In this document: positions 1 to 12,160 of the stretch, piece after piece
How the letters are laid out: every line of letters starts with the position of its first letter
Numbering within the stretch: position 1 is the stretch's first letter
NCBI RefSeq assembly: GCF_932526225.1
Contig: NC_064034.1
Coordinates: 15,078,887-15,142,886, forward strand
Length of the DNA stretch: 64,000 nucleotides
Direction of reading: 5' to 3'
DNA from: Nematostella vectensis
Taxonomy: Eukaryota > Cnidaria > Anthozoa > Actiniaria > Edwardsiidae
Position numbers and translations under genes: made by a program
The notes under the pieces: generated by a model
The model's database searches: none
The model's input: the letters and a program-made list of their open reading frames with translations, nothing else
What the model was told of the DNA's origin: nothing

Positions 1-1009
1 TTATATGATGAACTGCTTCCATCCTTGGTATTCAACAATTACTTAATAGAATAGTTACCCTATAGAATCACATATGTAACCTAGCTGATTCAATCACTTT
101 TCCTAATCCCTAAGCTTTGTATTTCAAAACTATCTCACCTACATTTGACATTGAATTTTTGCTTACATGCATGTCACAGAATGATTTTGTAATTCATTTA
201 AGTTAAGTTTGTTGATGCTAGGTTTCCCTTTTGAGTTAACTACTCTGTTTCGTATGTTTCTGTATTGTATTGTCTCTGAATGTTGTAGTAATTATTGTTG
301 TTGACCCAATAAAGATGAAAAACTGTTTGACTCTATAATTAAGGAGAATGCAGACACAACTACACAAACTAAAATCAACAACACAGCAATGTTTGGCATT
401 TTTTTAAACTTTATTCATACTGATATGAAATGGGTGTGCACTGCCAACAATAACAAAGTTTGTTACCTAAATGCTATGTATTAAATGATTTTAGTTTATT
501 ATATCACATCATAATCTGGACAAAGATGCTTTGTTAGAGCAGGAGAATTTTACAGGTTTACTCTACATTTAATTCAAGCTTTGTATAAATATCAATGCTT
601 GAATAAAAATATTAAAAACTATATCTATAGATATGTATAATATATGATAATTTAATAAAACAGAATATTGTTGTTTCCTATAGAAAAAGTTTTGTATTTA
701 TTGATCAGAATTGGTATATACAGGGAAGCACTTCCCTGGTATATAATACTAATTGTTGGCTTGAGCTGTAAGTAACTGATCTTAGTGAGAAACTAAAATT
801 GTACACTAATAACTATGAAATTTGTAGCTTTAAGGGATTAATTGAATGCTGGCACATAAGGGTTTTGGATGTCAAAGAATAAATGTAAAAGTTAGGTGTC
901 AAACTCATGTCACAGGAAGTTGAACTTATGCTGAGTGGCAAGAGTTTATAAAAAGTATATATAGATGAAAAAACTCTACTTGCCTTTTAATGATGTATAA
1001 GCTTACTTA
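1..1009. other. AT-rich DNA without a recognisable gene
   Basis: I see no convincing open reading frame, RNA gene or tandem array. The DNA is AT-rich intergenic or intronic sequence ending at the palindromic element that starts at 1010. Confidence 0.6.
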
Positions 1010-1206
1010 TGCCTAGTGCACATAGCAACATAACAACATAACGACATGGGCGCGCGCACTATGTTTAGCCCGACATAACGACATGGACATAATGACATAA
1101 AAGAAAACAAACATGATTTTTCTCTTATGTCATTATGTCCATGTCGTTATGTCGAAGATAACAGTGCGCGCACCCATGTCGATAAGTCGCTAGTGTGCAC
1201 TAGGCA
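1010..1206. mobile_element. Palindromic foldback MITE, TTA target duplication
   Basis: The two ends are inverted copies (TGCCTAGTGCACA and its complement). The complementarity continues inward through a GCGCGCGCAC-like block and a repeated 'cataacgacatgg' motif, so nearly the whole element folds into one long hairpin with a loop around 1105-1125. It is flanked by TTA at 1007-1009 and 1207-1209. A 3-bp TWA target duplication is the known habit of PIF/Harbinger transposons, so a Harbinger-derived MITE is the best guess. There is no coding capacity. Confidence 0.75.
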
Positions 1207-1606
1207 TTAGTACTTAAGTAAGTTATTTCCAGAATAAAAGGAGTTTTCAAATTGACATAACATCAATCTAGATCGATACCTGTAATTTTATTACACCGAA
1301 AATACACTAATATGAATACTGTATACAGTAACTTACCAGTTTTTTCCATTGTCATGAGATGGGAGTGCACCTGTATTGATAAGTAAATTAATTCGATTGA
1401 AGATCTAACCCATCTTTGTCCAGCGATTAGTAAGCTAAGTTTTTGTTACGAAGAGATTAGGGTGTCATGTAACACAATTTCCCTCAGAAATTTGTTTTAA
1501 ACAGTTATCTAAATCCATTTTCAACTTGGCTAGAAGCTAAATAATGTAGACCAAGAACAAAATTGATCAAAAAGGTTCAATAGTGCTTTTTTGGTCGGGA
1601 GAGTGA

Positions 1607-1700
1607 TTTTAAATGGGCCAGTACTGACCGATCCAAGATGGCGGCGGTATCATAGCAACACAGATGTAGCTCCCACGCACACTGTCGTTTGGTCCATATG
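1607..1700 (+). promoter_or_regulatory. Possible promoter with a YY1-type motif
   Basis: AAGATGGCGGC at 1635-1645 is a perfect YY1-type initiator element, commonly found at metazoan transcription start sites. It lies about 500 bp upstream of the candidate first exon at 2135. The promoter assignment is inference from this motif and position only. Confidence 0.35.
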
Positions 1701-2134
1701 TCTATGATTCTCGCCATTTTCTCTATCTTTTGGGAATTTAACGAGTGCAGTATATTAACTGCTTGGTTGTAGACATCTTAATCATAGAGCATTTAATTTT
1801 TGGGGACTCAAAAACTTATTTTGTTGGTGTTTTCACGAGTGATATGCTCAGAGCGCCTGCTTGACCGCCGAATTCTCAATACAATTTAATTTATCCCCAC
1901 CATGACATCACAATAGAAACCATGGGAACAATGGATACCGCTGCTCAAAACTGCGTCGCTTTTCGGGTACTCAAGCGAGAATTTCTAAAAAAGGAAAACA
2001 AGGCCAAAAAAAACGAGTTGCAGCAATCGTATTTGATGTTCAAGATGCTGGAATGAAGCCCTACATGCATTTAGCATGCAGTGATCCTTTAACGCAAGTC
2101 AGAAATTCGTCGGGTAAAAGCAACCGGAAATAGC

Positions 2135-2228
2135 ATGATGGTGCAAAACCGCTTTCACATACTTTTAGCCACAACCATGGCTGGCGTTGTCTTCCTTCTA
2201 GTGCTGTCTTCACGGTTCTCATTTAAGG
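2135..2228 (+). CDS. Candidate first exon encoding a signal anchor
   Basis: An ATG at 2135 opens a 31-codon frame that starts MMVQNRFH and is followed by a strongly hydrophobic stretch (ILLATTMAGVVFLLVL). This has the form of the short cytoplasmic tail and membrane anchor of a type II Golgi enzyme. It runs into a splice donor (AAGG|GTAGGT at 2229; a stronger GTAAGT lies at 2233). With the first donor the exon ends in phase 1. The glycosyltransferase-like exon at 28504 needs a phase 1 partner and lacks an anchor of its own, so the two could be one gene split by a 26-kb transposon-filled intron. That link is inference. The exon itself is too short to identify by family. Confidence 0.35.
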
Positions 2229-2597
2229 GTAGGTAAGTTAATGGTTTTCTGTGCGCGGAAAATTTCGGAAGCATAAAAACGCAAATCCGGAAAATTAAGA
2301 CAGTAATAATAGCAATTATAAGTTTATATATAGTTTTATTATAGAAGTTGCGTTAGGGGTTTGTGATGTATTGAAGGAATAAATGCTAAAGCTTTTTTAC
2401 TCACCCTAGTCGATAGAGGCTTTCTTATTAAAATTGTATTGTATTTTTGTATTTTGAACGTTACTCGTAGGTAACGTTCAACACTAGAACGTATATACAG
2501 TTTTAAAACTTTGCCCGAAGAAGTCAAATGCTGTGGTATCCGTGTCACGAATAGGATTGAATAGGCTCCTGCAGCCTTATCAAATGTGAAACTCTGT
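2229..2597. other. No gene seen
   Basis: Unremarkable AT-rich sequence, presumed intronic if the exon at 2135 is real. A short minus-strand frame (2339-2548) has no recognisable features. Confidence 0.5.
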
Positions 2598-4780
2598 CTT
2601 TGTCAATCAACCACCGTGGAGTTCGTGGAGTGAAGATCAAATTCAAGATGGCGGCACTAGTCAAGTACAATATGCAGATGGGAGAGTTTTCAAAGCGCTT
2701 CCTCGTGTATAAAAGTGCCAATTCTACCTTCTAGTCCGATAGAATGTGTAAAAAAGGAAACTCAGTAGAAATATCGCTACGAAACCATCGTGATTAACGC
2801 AAAAAAAAAACGAGCAAACGCATGATCAGAAAATAACGATTTCAAAAAGGTGAGTTTTTTTTATGCCTAAAATTTACTTTTCATAGCTTTAAAACTCAGA
2901 AAATTCAGGATTTAAATTAGTCTCCAAAAGCTTATAGGTACTTAAAGTAGCGGGGAAACTCTGTTTTGCTAGAAAATCCATCTTGACTTTGTCCACATAA
3001 CTGCCGATAGAAGTAATGCAGGCCTTCAATAGAATAGATGTTGCTTTTTATTTTTACATCTCCTCGAGCTCGGACAAGATTGTTTTGTCGTGTGTGAAGT
3101 TTTAATTATTTTTACAAGCTACTACGAGTTGGAATTTAAGTATAAATATGTAGTAAATGGTAGTGTTTTTTTTTATTGTTGGGATCTTTCTATCAATACA
3201 CATAAATCATCAGATAAAGCAGTCCATTAATTCTATTCTAGTAATGTTTTAACTAAACAGTTTAGTAAATATGTCTGAATAAAATGGGGGCCAAACGTGA
3301 ATGTTGAATCCTATTATATATTATTTATAATTATATGATATTATCCTAGCTATACCCAAGCAGCAAGTCATGGTGACATCTGAATAATCAACAAGATATA
3401 TTCCTCAAGAAAAAGCAGATACATAGACAAATACAGTATTACATTTTCCCTGTGATTCTAAATCATAAACATTCCTTTATAAAGGAAACATTTTTTTGTT
3501 GCTATCAAATTGATTTATGTGTTACTGGAAGTGTACAGCTACCAGCCAAATTGCATAAACTGCATTATAGATTATACTTTTGAATAAACCAAAAAGACTT
3601 CTCATTCTTACAGAAAAAGCAACTATAGATACAGTGGGGATATCCATTCAATAAAAACAGTAAAAGTCATGTCTCTATTTTGTATAATTTAACTTATAAA
3701 GTATAAAACATATGTATGGACAACCCCTTTATAAAACTAAGGATCCAGACCCTTTTTCGACAAATAGAAACACAAAGCTAATTCAATTGTTATTATTTGT
3801 AGTCATCATAGATTGCAGGATAAAAACAAAATACTATAGGTGCATTCTGATCCAAAAAGTAGAAAGATAGACTCAATTATGGCAAATATGTGAAAGTATA
3901 CAAGACATTGTACAAAGGGTTTTCTGCTGTTTCTGTGAGCCAGTTATGCACATTTAAAACAAATATTGAAACAAATGTTTTCTTTTATTGTATACCACTC
4001 CCTTGTTTGTACAGACAAATAGTAAGTGTTGCATTTTATTGGGACGGTACTAAGCCCTACTTTTAACCCTGCATCTGATAAATTAGCACAATGGCACAAT
4101 GGTCTAATGACCAAGTGCACTATATTCCCTATTCAAAAAGGTGTACCTAGTACTCTGTTGAGTATACTTATAAATGACAGACAGGGTGGGTGTTAGTTGA
4201 CAAATTCTCTTAGCCTTTCTTTATCCTCTGGTTCAAAAAGTCTGGTACTAACAGCAGGATGGCACTAAGAAAGGACTCGAGGTATAATGACCACCCTATA
4301 TAATGTAATATCAGAGTTTCACTTGCACATTCCCTGGATGCCGCTGAAATATCTAATGAAACTGGGGTTAGTTTGCGGAAGCATGATCATGATCACTGTA
4401 AACATGTTTTGATCAACTATTAAATTTGTTTAAAAAATAATAAAGATAAATCTTGACAAATTGACTTTCTGTCAAAGTAGAAGTCAACTGGGTTCAACAT
4501 CCCGTGACCTGCCCACTACACCAAATTTTCTTCCTGCTCATGTCAATTTTTTTTGGATTTTTGGTTAATTCTTGAACATGTACAACAGGATAAAGGCACA
4601 CTTTGCATTTTTGTTTTACAACTTGCAGCAACAAGAAAGTATAAATAATGTTTCACTAGAATAAGTTTTACTGAACTGTCCTCTTACACTACAGCAAAGT
4701 GACTTATAAATAATAAAATATATATGTGATGTATGGCTTGACTTACCTGTTGTTTGCTGCTTATGTTTAGTTCTAATGTC
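2598..4780 (+). repeat. Repeat R, left copy (uninterrupted)
   Basis: This segment aligns by eye, in reverse complement, with 24539-26283 (matching about 2598-4302), then 12658-12776 (matching about 4306-4435), then 9413-9762 (matching about 4436-4780). The left copy reads straight through at 4302/4306 and 4435/4436, where the right copy carries large insertions, so it preserves the pre-insertion state. Both copies diverge at the same base (..ttctaatgtc at 4780). Its outer end holds a YY1-type motif overlapping an ATG (2648). The frame from this ATG is stopped by TAG at 2732, whereas the right copy is open for 57 codons. Whether R is a transposon or a segmental duplication is not clear. Confidence 0.75.
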
Positions 4781-4937
4781 TGTAGTAATCTAATAACTTA
4801 ATGATTACGTCATATTAATCACATGATCACAAATATTGTAATTAGCATATAGCACATGTATGATCAGGATCTACAATAAACACGTACCGTCTTCACTCAT
4901 GGCTTTCTGATGGTAGAACCACGATAAGGTCACAACA
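4781..4937 (+). repeat. 5' LTR of a decayed Ty3/Gypsy element
   Basis: It starts TGTAGTAA, ends ..ACA and is followed at once by TTTGGCGACGAGGA (from 4938), which looks like a primer-binding site. It begins exactly where repeat R stops matching its other copy. No 3' LTR was found; the element is cut off at about 6312 by element Y1. Confidence 0.65.
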
Positions 4938-6312
4938 TTTGGCGACGAGGAATAGGAATTATCAGCAAAGCAGAAAAGTAGAAGAATGACAAATGACACG
5001 GCAGATACGAGTTCGGGCGCAAGTAGCGGCGAACAACATCACCGTAGTAAACCGACGACTCATATCAAACCCTTCCACATCAACACCGACACCAATGACA
5101 CGGCAATGCGATGGGATAAGTGGAAGAAGGACATCGAAAGACAGTTTCGCTTCTTTGGAATGACAGAACCAGAAACAAAAAAAGACGGCCTGATAATCTA
5201 CGGCGGCCCGCAGATCGCCGACCTTTAAGACTCACTCCCTGAGCTAAATGATCCGGGGACAATGCCTACACACGACTTATAAGGAAGCTGGATAAGAACT
5301 TTCTCCCAAGGAAGAACAAAGACTACGCCACATTCCAGTTCGGAAATCTTATCCAAGCCGACAAAGAGGGCATGGCGTAGTATTACACAAGGATCCGCGA
5401 AGTAGCGCAGAAATGCGAATTCACAGATGAGAACGAGGCGATTCGAAATCATTTAATCAAGACTATGAGAAGCGCTCAACTACGACTCAAGACTATAAGA
5501 AAGAACTTAACTCTTACACAAATACTAGACGAAGCAGCGATAGATGAAGAATCAAGCTCGCAAGCGGCAGCCATCGAAAGGAAGCTTAAGGAGGAGTCGG
5601 AATCTCAAAGGGTGAAACAAATCACAAAGCGACACGCGCGACCAACACCACAAAGAATGCGACCGATGCGGAGCGAAACACAGCACAGGCAATTGCAGAG
5701 CCTATGGAGCAGAATGCCACAAATGCGGGAAAAGAAACCACTACGCTCGAATGTGTAGGAGCAGCGCAAAAACGAAAGATGAAACAACCTCAGAACGGCA
5801 AGACCAACGCGGGAAACATCATTCAAGGAACTTCGGAAGTTGAAACAAAGGAAAAGGACGCCGACAGATTCGACACGTGGAGTGCAACCGGAAGTGCAGC
5901 TAATGAAAACAATGCTGAAACTCGAAACGCTGACGGAGGACCTTCCCGTAATCGGTGAAATCAACGCTGCCAGGTATCAACAAACACACATCACACCGAG
6001 CCAGCTAAAATGACAAGCTTACCAGAAAGACCATGGGAAACGATGGAGGCGGACTTCTGTGGACCTTTTACAAACAACGAGTATGCACTAGTGCTCACAG
6101 ACTAGTATTCAAGATATTCGGAAGTAGAGTTTCTCACAACAGCACTTATCAACCCTACACACGGTGTACCAAAAGTCGTACAAACCGACAACGGACCACC
6201 GTTCAATTCCACAGAATTCACAGAGTTTGCAGCTGAAGAAGAATTCAGACATAAGAAAATCACACCAAGACACCCGAAAGCCCAAGGCCAAGTTGAAAGC
6301 TTTAACAAGCTT
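4938..6312 (+). pseudogene. Truncated, internally deleted Ty3/Gypsy body (gag, then integrase)
   Basis: A gag-like frame starts with ATG at 4986 and reads HINTDTNDTAMRWDKWKKD, typical of the start of Gypsy Gag. It is stopped after 80 codons, and fragments in shifted frames follow to about 5960. From about 6030 to 6310 the translation is clearly a retroviral-type integrase core (METMEADFCGPF, VVQTDNGPPFNSTEF, QGQVESFNK, giving the D, D and E positions), broken by one stop and frame changes. Protease, reverse transcriptase and RNase H are missing, so there has been a large internal deletion. The 3' end is replaced by Y1 at 6313. It is dead; its strand matches the LTR at 4781. Confidence 0.8.
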
Positions 6313-8775
6313 AATATATAGATTTAGGCACTGCCTTAGAGCGGAGCCAGCATGGCTTTTTTTCAGCATAAACTTGTGTAACTAAACTATACTTGATAGA
6401 CAACTGATACAGCAAATTTAGCAAAATAAATTTATGCTTTGATTAACAGGGAAGGCTTTCAGGTGTGAAGGGAGGTCATATTTTATTCTCTTCAAAATTA
6501 AAAACAATAAACAAATACATATCAAATTCCTATACATAAATAAGTATATCAACAAATCACACTATCATAGTGGATTTGAGGTAAAAGTACTCATTCCCTG
6601 CCTGTACTGTCCCAATTCCTTTTACTTCTTTAAATTACTTTACTTAACTTGCAAAGATAGGGCTTTAACATTTTCTTCCTCTTGTGTAAGTTTTAAAGTA
6701 AGCAATTCAAATATTGGAAATATATCTTTATTAACCTTCTCTTTTGTGCTTTAGAATGTAACTTTGCTAAGGGTGGATTAAAAGCACTCCAACATATTTG
6801 AAAAAAGTCTGAGTACATTATTTTATTATACAGTTAAGAACCACATATAAGAAACTAGAATGAACCCTGTTAACCTAAAATTATCAAATTAGAATTCTTT
6901 TTATAAGCATCTATTTAGCCTATAATTTGAAATAGGAAAATTGATTTCTAAATAGTTTTAAATGTGATCTTAAGGGATCATATAGGATACCTGTTTTTGT
7001 TTTTTATAATTAACATACTACCTCAATTACTTTACCATGATCCATTGTAATAGCAAGAGACTATTTATGAACCTAAATAGCCTAAATGTCACTAACCACA
7101 CATTATACAAGAACCTGTCAGGCTAACTTGGAAAAAAAACTAGGTTTTTTACTTTTATAACTCTGGTTCATTTTTTTAGAACAATTTTTCCATTAAAATA
7201 TTATCTTACTTTTTGTTGCTTTATATGTGTTTATTTTTGGTGACTTACAATAAATACCAATGCCTTATATGTACATCCTGCCCTGGGTCATGCCTCTTAG
7301 CCAGCAGCTTGTGTCTCAGCTTGATTTCAGAATCTCTGGCTGAGATTAACCTGAAGAAGTTTGGAGAAAAGCATTAAAGAAAAAACTAGTAATTTCCTCA
7401 CGATACAAATATTATACCACAAAAACCTAATTCATAAAACCTAAAACTAAAAAAAAGGATACAAATATTATACCACAAAAACCTAATTTAAAAAACCTAA
7501 AACTAAAAATAGTCCCAACTAAAATTTTCTAAAATGATACCCATTCCAGAAAATGAACATATGAACTTTGTTGTCTCATAAAGCTCTATGATCTGATGAG
7601 CCAGAGGATTGAAAGAGCTTTTATAGGAGAAGCTGCAGAGGGAAAAAAACATTGCTTTTGAGCAAATTGCTCCTCTACAAAAAAGTTGTCTTGGCTTTCT
7701 ATGAAACCTGAATTTTACTGTTGGACCACAGTATATTGTGACATGAGAAAAAAAAAGTTTTTTAAGGTTTGTAAGAAAACATTGAGGTACCCAGGGTTAT
7801 TTAAAATATTGTAGGTGGTATAAAAACAAGGCATATTTTTAGGTAATAATAGATCCTCAAGGTCCTTATATGTTTTTTAAAATCAAAACAGAATTCCAGA
7901 ATAGTCGATTTAAATTTCAAGTGTTTATCAAATATATGTTGTTTTTCACAAATTGCTAATACTTAGGGTTTTAGGAGACCAGCTCTCAATTTCTTGGAGG
8001 TTTTAGGAAACCAGTTCTCTATTTCTTTCTCCAAAGAAAGCTGGAGTTTACCCAAGTAATTCATTTAAGCCTTGCTCATCTTTGTGAGAATTTGACCAAT
8101 CATTCATTGATTGGTTTTATTTCTAGTATATCATAGCTGTCAACCCAACTTGGACAGAAATCGTGTGAAATGTGATGAAATACAGCAAAAATGTAAAAAA
8201 AAAAACAATACAGAGTATACAGAGATACATGAACATTCTCACAAAAATTAGGTTTATAATGAGGTCCAAAATCTTGTGGCAGAGTTGACAGTTCTGGTAA
8301 CTTATATTCAATTCATTCATGAATAGTAGTTATAATTTTACTATGATAGATGGTGATTGGCAGATTTAGATATCACATTTGATAAATACAGCCTAGAATA
8401 TTTATTCCCTGAGGTAAGTACTTAAAGTAAATTAAATTCAACAATGAAAAAGGTGTTCAAAGTTTGGAAAACAAAACAACTCCGAAAGATCGTTCCGCTA
8501 AGTACTTTAATACAATACGCTATTACCCACGTCTGCCAGTGCAAGAACAAATACATAGGAGCACTTGTCGGAGAAGGTGTCCATAAAATTAGCTTGTTTT
8601 ATCTTGTGGCTTACTCTGACATTTCAGGTGACCTTGACTCGAGCACAAGACTTGACTTTTCAAAACTTTCAACCATGCTTTTAAACAGTCTTTTGCACAT
8701 AATTATACAAGTTCATATCCGTAGTTAGCATTCCCACGAATGATTGTTTTCAAGCACTTCTTTTTTGACAATTCT
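6313..8775 (-). mobile_element. Element Y1 (3' part of a Y-family element, inverted)
   Basis: It begins with AATATATAGA, the hairpin TTTAGGCACTGCC.. (6323-6340) and GCGGAGCCAGC (6341-6351): the reverse complement of the 3' ends of Y2 and Y3. From there to about 8775 it aligns by eye with 24538 down to about 22395 of Y3. It interrupts the Gypsy integrase at 6312. No intact gene is visible. A frame at 8444-8728 is open only in this copy and is probably chance. A roughly 55-bp tandem duplication (7402-7457/7458-7509) is present here but not in the Y3 copy. The far end is not defined; homology simply stops near 8775. Confidence 0.7.
7402..7509. repeat. Tandem duplication, unit about 55 bp, inside Y1
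   Basis: The block containing 'acaaatattataccacaaa' occurs twice in a row here. The corresponding place in Y3 (about 23735-23775, reverse complement) has one copy, so the duplication arose after the two elements separated. Confidence 0.65.
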
Positions 8776-9412
8776 TGGCTTTTTGGTATAAAATGGCCTA
8801 AGCCCCGCCCCCATTTTCCAAATGGAGAGAAATTCCAATATGGCGGTAATTACCGTACGAGCCCAGTAAAAAAAATGCCCCCAAATCTAATGATTTGATA
8901 TTAAACGAATAAATTATTTCCCAAATGAAAGAAAATATATGTTTGATTTGTACTTCGAGCCTTTCTTGGCAGCGAGAAATGCATATTTGTCTTAGAATCC
9001 GTACATTTACTGCGCGATTTCAAACCTCCCGCCTTTCCCTTCGACGCTTACCTTCCCGACCCTCCTAGGGAAGGATTTGGTGAGCTTGGGCCCGCAATGA
9101 CCACAGTTATTGCTTAGCAGTCTATCCTAAGGGATTATGCGTGCAATGGGGTACAAACAGAGCTAAATTTCGCCATTCTTAGCGTGTTTAGAAAACATGT
9201 TTCGTTGAGCGATTTTGCCCCATTTCTTCCCACTTTTCTTGGCCCGTAGCATTCGTATTTCAATTTGACATTCGGCGAAATAATGAAGAGCATTGTACTC
9301 TGGAAAGAAGCACCTAAAATGGGGAAAAGAGGAAAGGAAGACAGGAAGAAAAGACAGTGCAGAAAATAATCTGTGTTTTTGTAAGTTCTGTACTGAAATA
9401 GCACACAACAAA
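8776..9412. other. Unassigned DNA with promoter-like motifs
   Basis: Near 8800-8845 there is a GC-box-like string (cccgcccccat), a CCAAATGG box and AATATGGCGG, a weak YY1-like site. These are promoter-like, but no gene can be attached. Minus-strand frames at 9135-9443 (102 and 82 residues) overlap in different frames and resemble nothing I know. Confidence 0.35.
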
Positions 9413-9762
9413 GTAGGACATTAGAACTAAACATAAGCAGCAAACATCAGGTATAAAGTCAAGTTACATCATATATATATTTTATTATTTTGTAAGTCAC
9501 TTTACAGCTGTAGTATAAGTGGACACTTCAGTAAAACGTATTCTAGTGAAACAATTATTTCTACTTGTTGCTGCAACAGGTGTAAAACAAAAATGCAAAG
9601 TGTGCCTATGTTTAAGAATTTACCAAAAATTCAAGTGTTTTGACATTTTCCTGAGCAGGAAGAAAATTTGGTGTAGTGGGCAGGTCAGGGGATGTTGAAC
9701 CCCAGTTGACTTCTACTTTGACAGAAAGTCAATTTGTCAAGATTTATCTTTATTATCTTTTT
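9413..9762 (-). repeat. Repeat R, right copy, first piece
   Basis: The reverse complement aligns by eye with 4436-4780 in the left copy. It ends at the AGCGGAGCC that begins element Y2. Confidence 0.75.
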
Positions 9763-9861
9763 AGCGGAGCCAGCGCGGCCGAGCTCCATAGGTATAGAAA
9801 TATGGTATAGCTATGCGACTTGGTTTTGAGGTCATCGTGGAGGTATCCTGTGGTGTCACAA

Positions 9862-9880
9862 TCCATCCATCCATCCAGTC
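9862..9880. repeat. Short (ATCC)n microsatellite
   Basis: Four tandem 'atcc' units in the 5' part of Y2, next to a stretch that reads through as a short, unrecognised frame. Confidence 0.7.
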
Positions 9881-10580
9881 AATCGTGCAACTCCCAGGCC
9901 CCCTCGGTCTTACGTTTTTACGTAATTTTATTTTTTTACCGCCATCAAAGTTCGTATGTTCACAGCAAAAAAGGCAGATTGAAAATAGTATTTAATGAGA
10001 AAATATGCGGATTCAAATAGGCTGAAATCTTTGAGGAACCGTTTTGTCTGAAGTACGAGCCGATAGTAAAATCTACCCGAGTGTTCGTGAATCCCGTCCG
10101 TTGCAGCAGCAAAAAGAGGACTACTTAGAGGCTCTACACAACCATTCTAATAACATTCCCTCACGTCTATATCTATGGATATCTATAAGGAGATCCTGAG
10201 AAGAAAGGGCCTTCGATTTATGTATGTTTTCAGCTATAAAAATAATTCACTTGTGTCGACGAGTTTCTTGCCAGCAGAAAGTCGACAAGTTCACATTTAA
10301 CAACAAAAAGCGAACTCAACCACACAAGCGACAAACAGAAAGCGACGAAAAACACTGCCAAGGTGAGTTTTGAACGACGGTTTGTATTGGTAATATCACA
10401 GTTATTTTTCTTTTATTGTTGTGCTTTTATAATGCTCGTTTATTCGTGTGTTTTTTTCCAAAACCAATCGCTCAAGCTAAAACACCGTACCAGTTTGACG
10501 TCAAGATGTCATATCAAAGTCATCTATCCCGGTTTTGATTGGCTTAAATACCATCTACTTGAATTCCGATCGGCTTATAA
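9881..10580. other. Y2 interior without a recognised gene
   Basis: A stretch rich in 'aacaaaaagcgaactc'-type sequence ends in a good donor-like AAG|GTGAGT at about 10359. It could be a 5' untranslated exon. The plus-strand frame 10363-10686 is not convincing as protein. Confidence 0.3.
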
Positions 10581-10584
10581 TTTT

Positions 10585-12160
10585 GGAGTGCACTTCAACT
10601 CGTCCAACCCGGCAGCCTTACCAATGTCTAAACGAGAGAGGCTATTAAGGACAAAGTCTTCTGAAATCGGAGGAATTGAAAAGTAGGAACCAGGTTGATG
10701 TTTAGAATTAATAAAATTAGTTAGGACAGACCAGTCCGGAAATTCAGGGACAGCATCAATAGAAACTTGAGAAGATATATTGGAAAAATGTTCATTGAAA
10801 GAATTAGCTATATCAAAAGTGTCTTCGTATAAAGTGTCATTAACAGTTAAGCGATTAGGGAGATTGACATGTTTTGATGGAGAGATGTTACGTATTATTT
10901 TCCAAAGATTTTTGGGATTTTCAAGGTTCTTAATTGCATCATTATAGAAGGTCTTTTTAGCTTTTCTTATTAATTGAACAACATGATTTCGCGCACGGCG
11001 ATATTTACTCCAGGAGGTGTTGTTTTCAGCGAAGTAGCAATGCGGTGGAGGCAGTTGCGCGCTTTAATTGCAGCACTTATTTCGGGATTGAACCAATCAG
11101 ATTTAAGATGGTGCTTTATGAGATGTTCTTAAATAGGCGCGTGCACAGTAAAAATGTCATTAAATAGTTTATACCATTGATCAAGAGCATCATTTACATC
11201 ATCGTATATATCAAGTGTGCTCCAAGGAACAATTGACAAGTCATGCATAAATGATTCAGTAGAGAAGTTTTTACGAGATCGAAAACGTAAAACCTTATGA
11301 CCAGTCGGCCTAGAATAACCTGCTCTGAGTTTCCAAGCGACAAAAATAGGGAGGTGATCACTCGCAGTATTAGAAACAGTGTCTGCCTCGATAACAAAAT
11401 CAGAGCTCGAAACAAAAATGTGGTCCAGTAAGGAGTTGGAAATCGGTCTGGTTGATTTGGTTATAAGCTGTTGATAACCAAGCGAATCAAAGATAAATAA
11501 ATACTGCTTGGTTGGCGCAGGAAGAGGCTTTTCGAGGAGATCAAAATTAAGATCCCCTAGCACCACAACCTATTGGCTTATTGCTGAGCTAGCATGTGAA
11601 AATATTTTGTCCAAAAGAGCTATGTATGCAGAGGTAGAAGAAAAAACAATAATAAAACAAACAAATTACGGGCTAGATCGGGGGAATAAGAGCTCAAGCC
11701 AAATGGCTTCAATACCTTCAAATTCAAGATCCACACGCCTTTTGAAGGAAATATGGCTGGGTATGGAAACTAGCAGCCCGCCACCAGAGTTGTATGTGCG
11801 ATCAGCTCTAACCAGCGAGTAACCATCAACAGCCAACTCGGTATCCGTCCATGATTCGTCCAAAAACGTCTCACTGAGGCCGAGGATGAGATTAGATCTC
11901 CCGTTTTTGCGATTTGATGAAGAACGAAGAAGTAACCGAATCTCATCAAGCTTATTTGAGATGTGGCAAACATTGTGATGGCAAAACACAATACCTTTAG
12001 ATGGAAAATGGAGAACTCGGTAATATGGTGTGATCCCGTAGAAAACAGAATGGGCGAAGTGGTAGTTAGGGAAAATGATCTGTTTAAGTCAAGATTTGAA
12101 AACAGGGAGCAAACTATGAAGAAAAAAATTGAAAAAAATCGGAGAGCCAAAGAAAACACA
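10585..12160 (-). pseudogene. CR1/L2-like non-LTR retrotransposon fragment (endonuclease, start of RT)
   Basis: On the minus strand, 11989 down to about 11640 encodes the N-terminal part of an AP-endonuclease-like domain (NLILGLSETFLDESW, SGGGLLVSI). The same domain continues at 11566-11129 (VLGDLNFDLLE, SLLDHIFVS, ASDHLPIFV), carrying the conserved GDLN and SDH signatures of LINE endonucleases. Further down, near 10690-10590, a short stretch reads LDIGKAAGLDELK, the usual start of the reverse transcriptase. At least one stop and two frame changes separate the pieces, and the RT body and 3' end are absent, so the copy is dead. It lies inside Y2. The CR1/L2 clade is inferred from the endonuclease style. 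Confidence 0.8.

Noticed and set aside
8123-8728. Frames at 8123-8320 (minus) and 8444-8728 (plus)
   Set aside because: The matching copy in Y3 has indels and substitutions that do not respect these frames, so they are unlikely to encode protein.
9135-9443. Two overlapping minus-strand frames of 102 and 82 codons
   Set aside because: Different frames over the same DNA, no recognisable motif, no second copy to compare.
11508-11822. Plus-strand 104-codon frame
   Set aside because: It is the antisense shadow of the LINE endonuclease on the minus strand.
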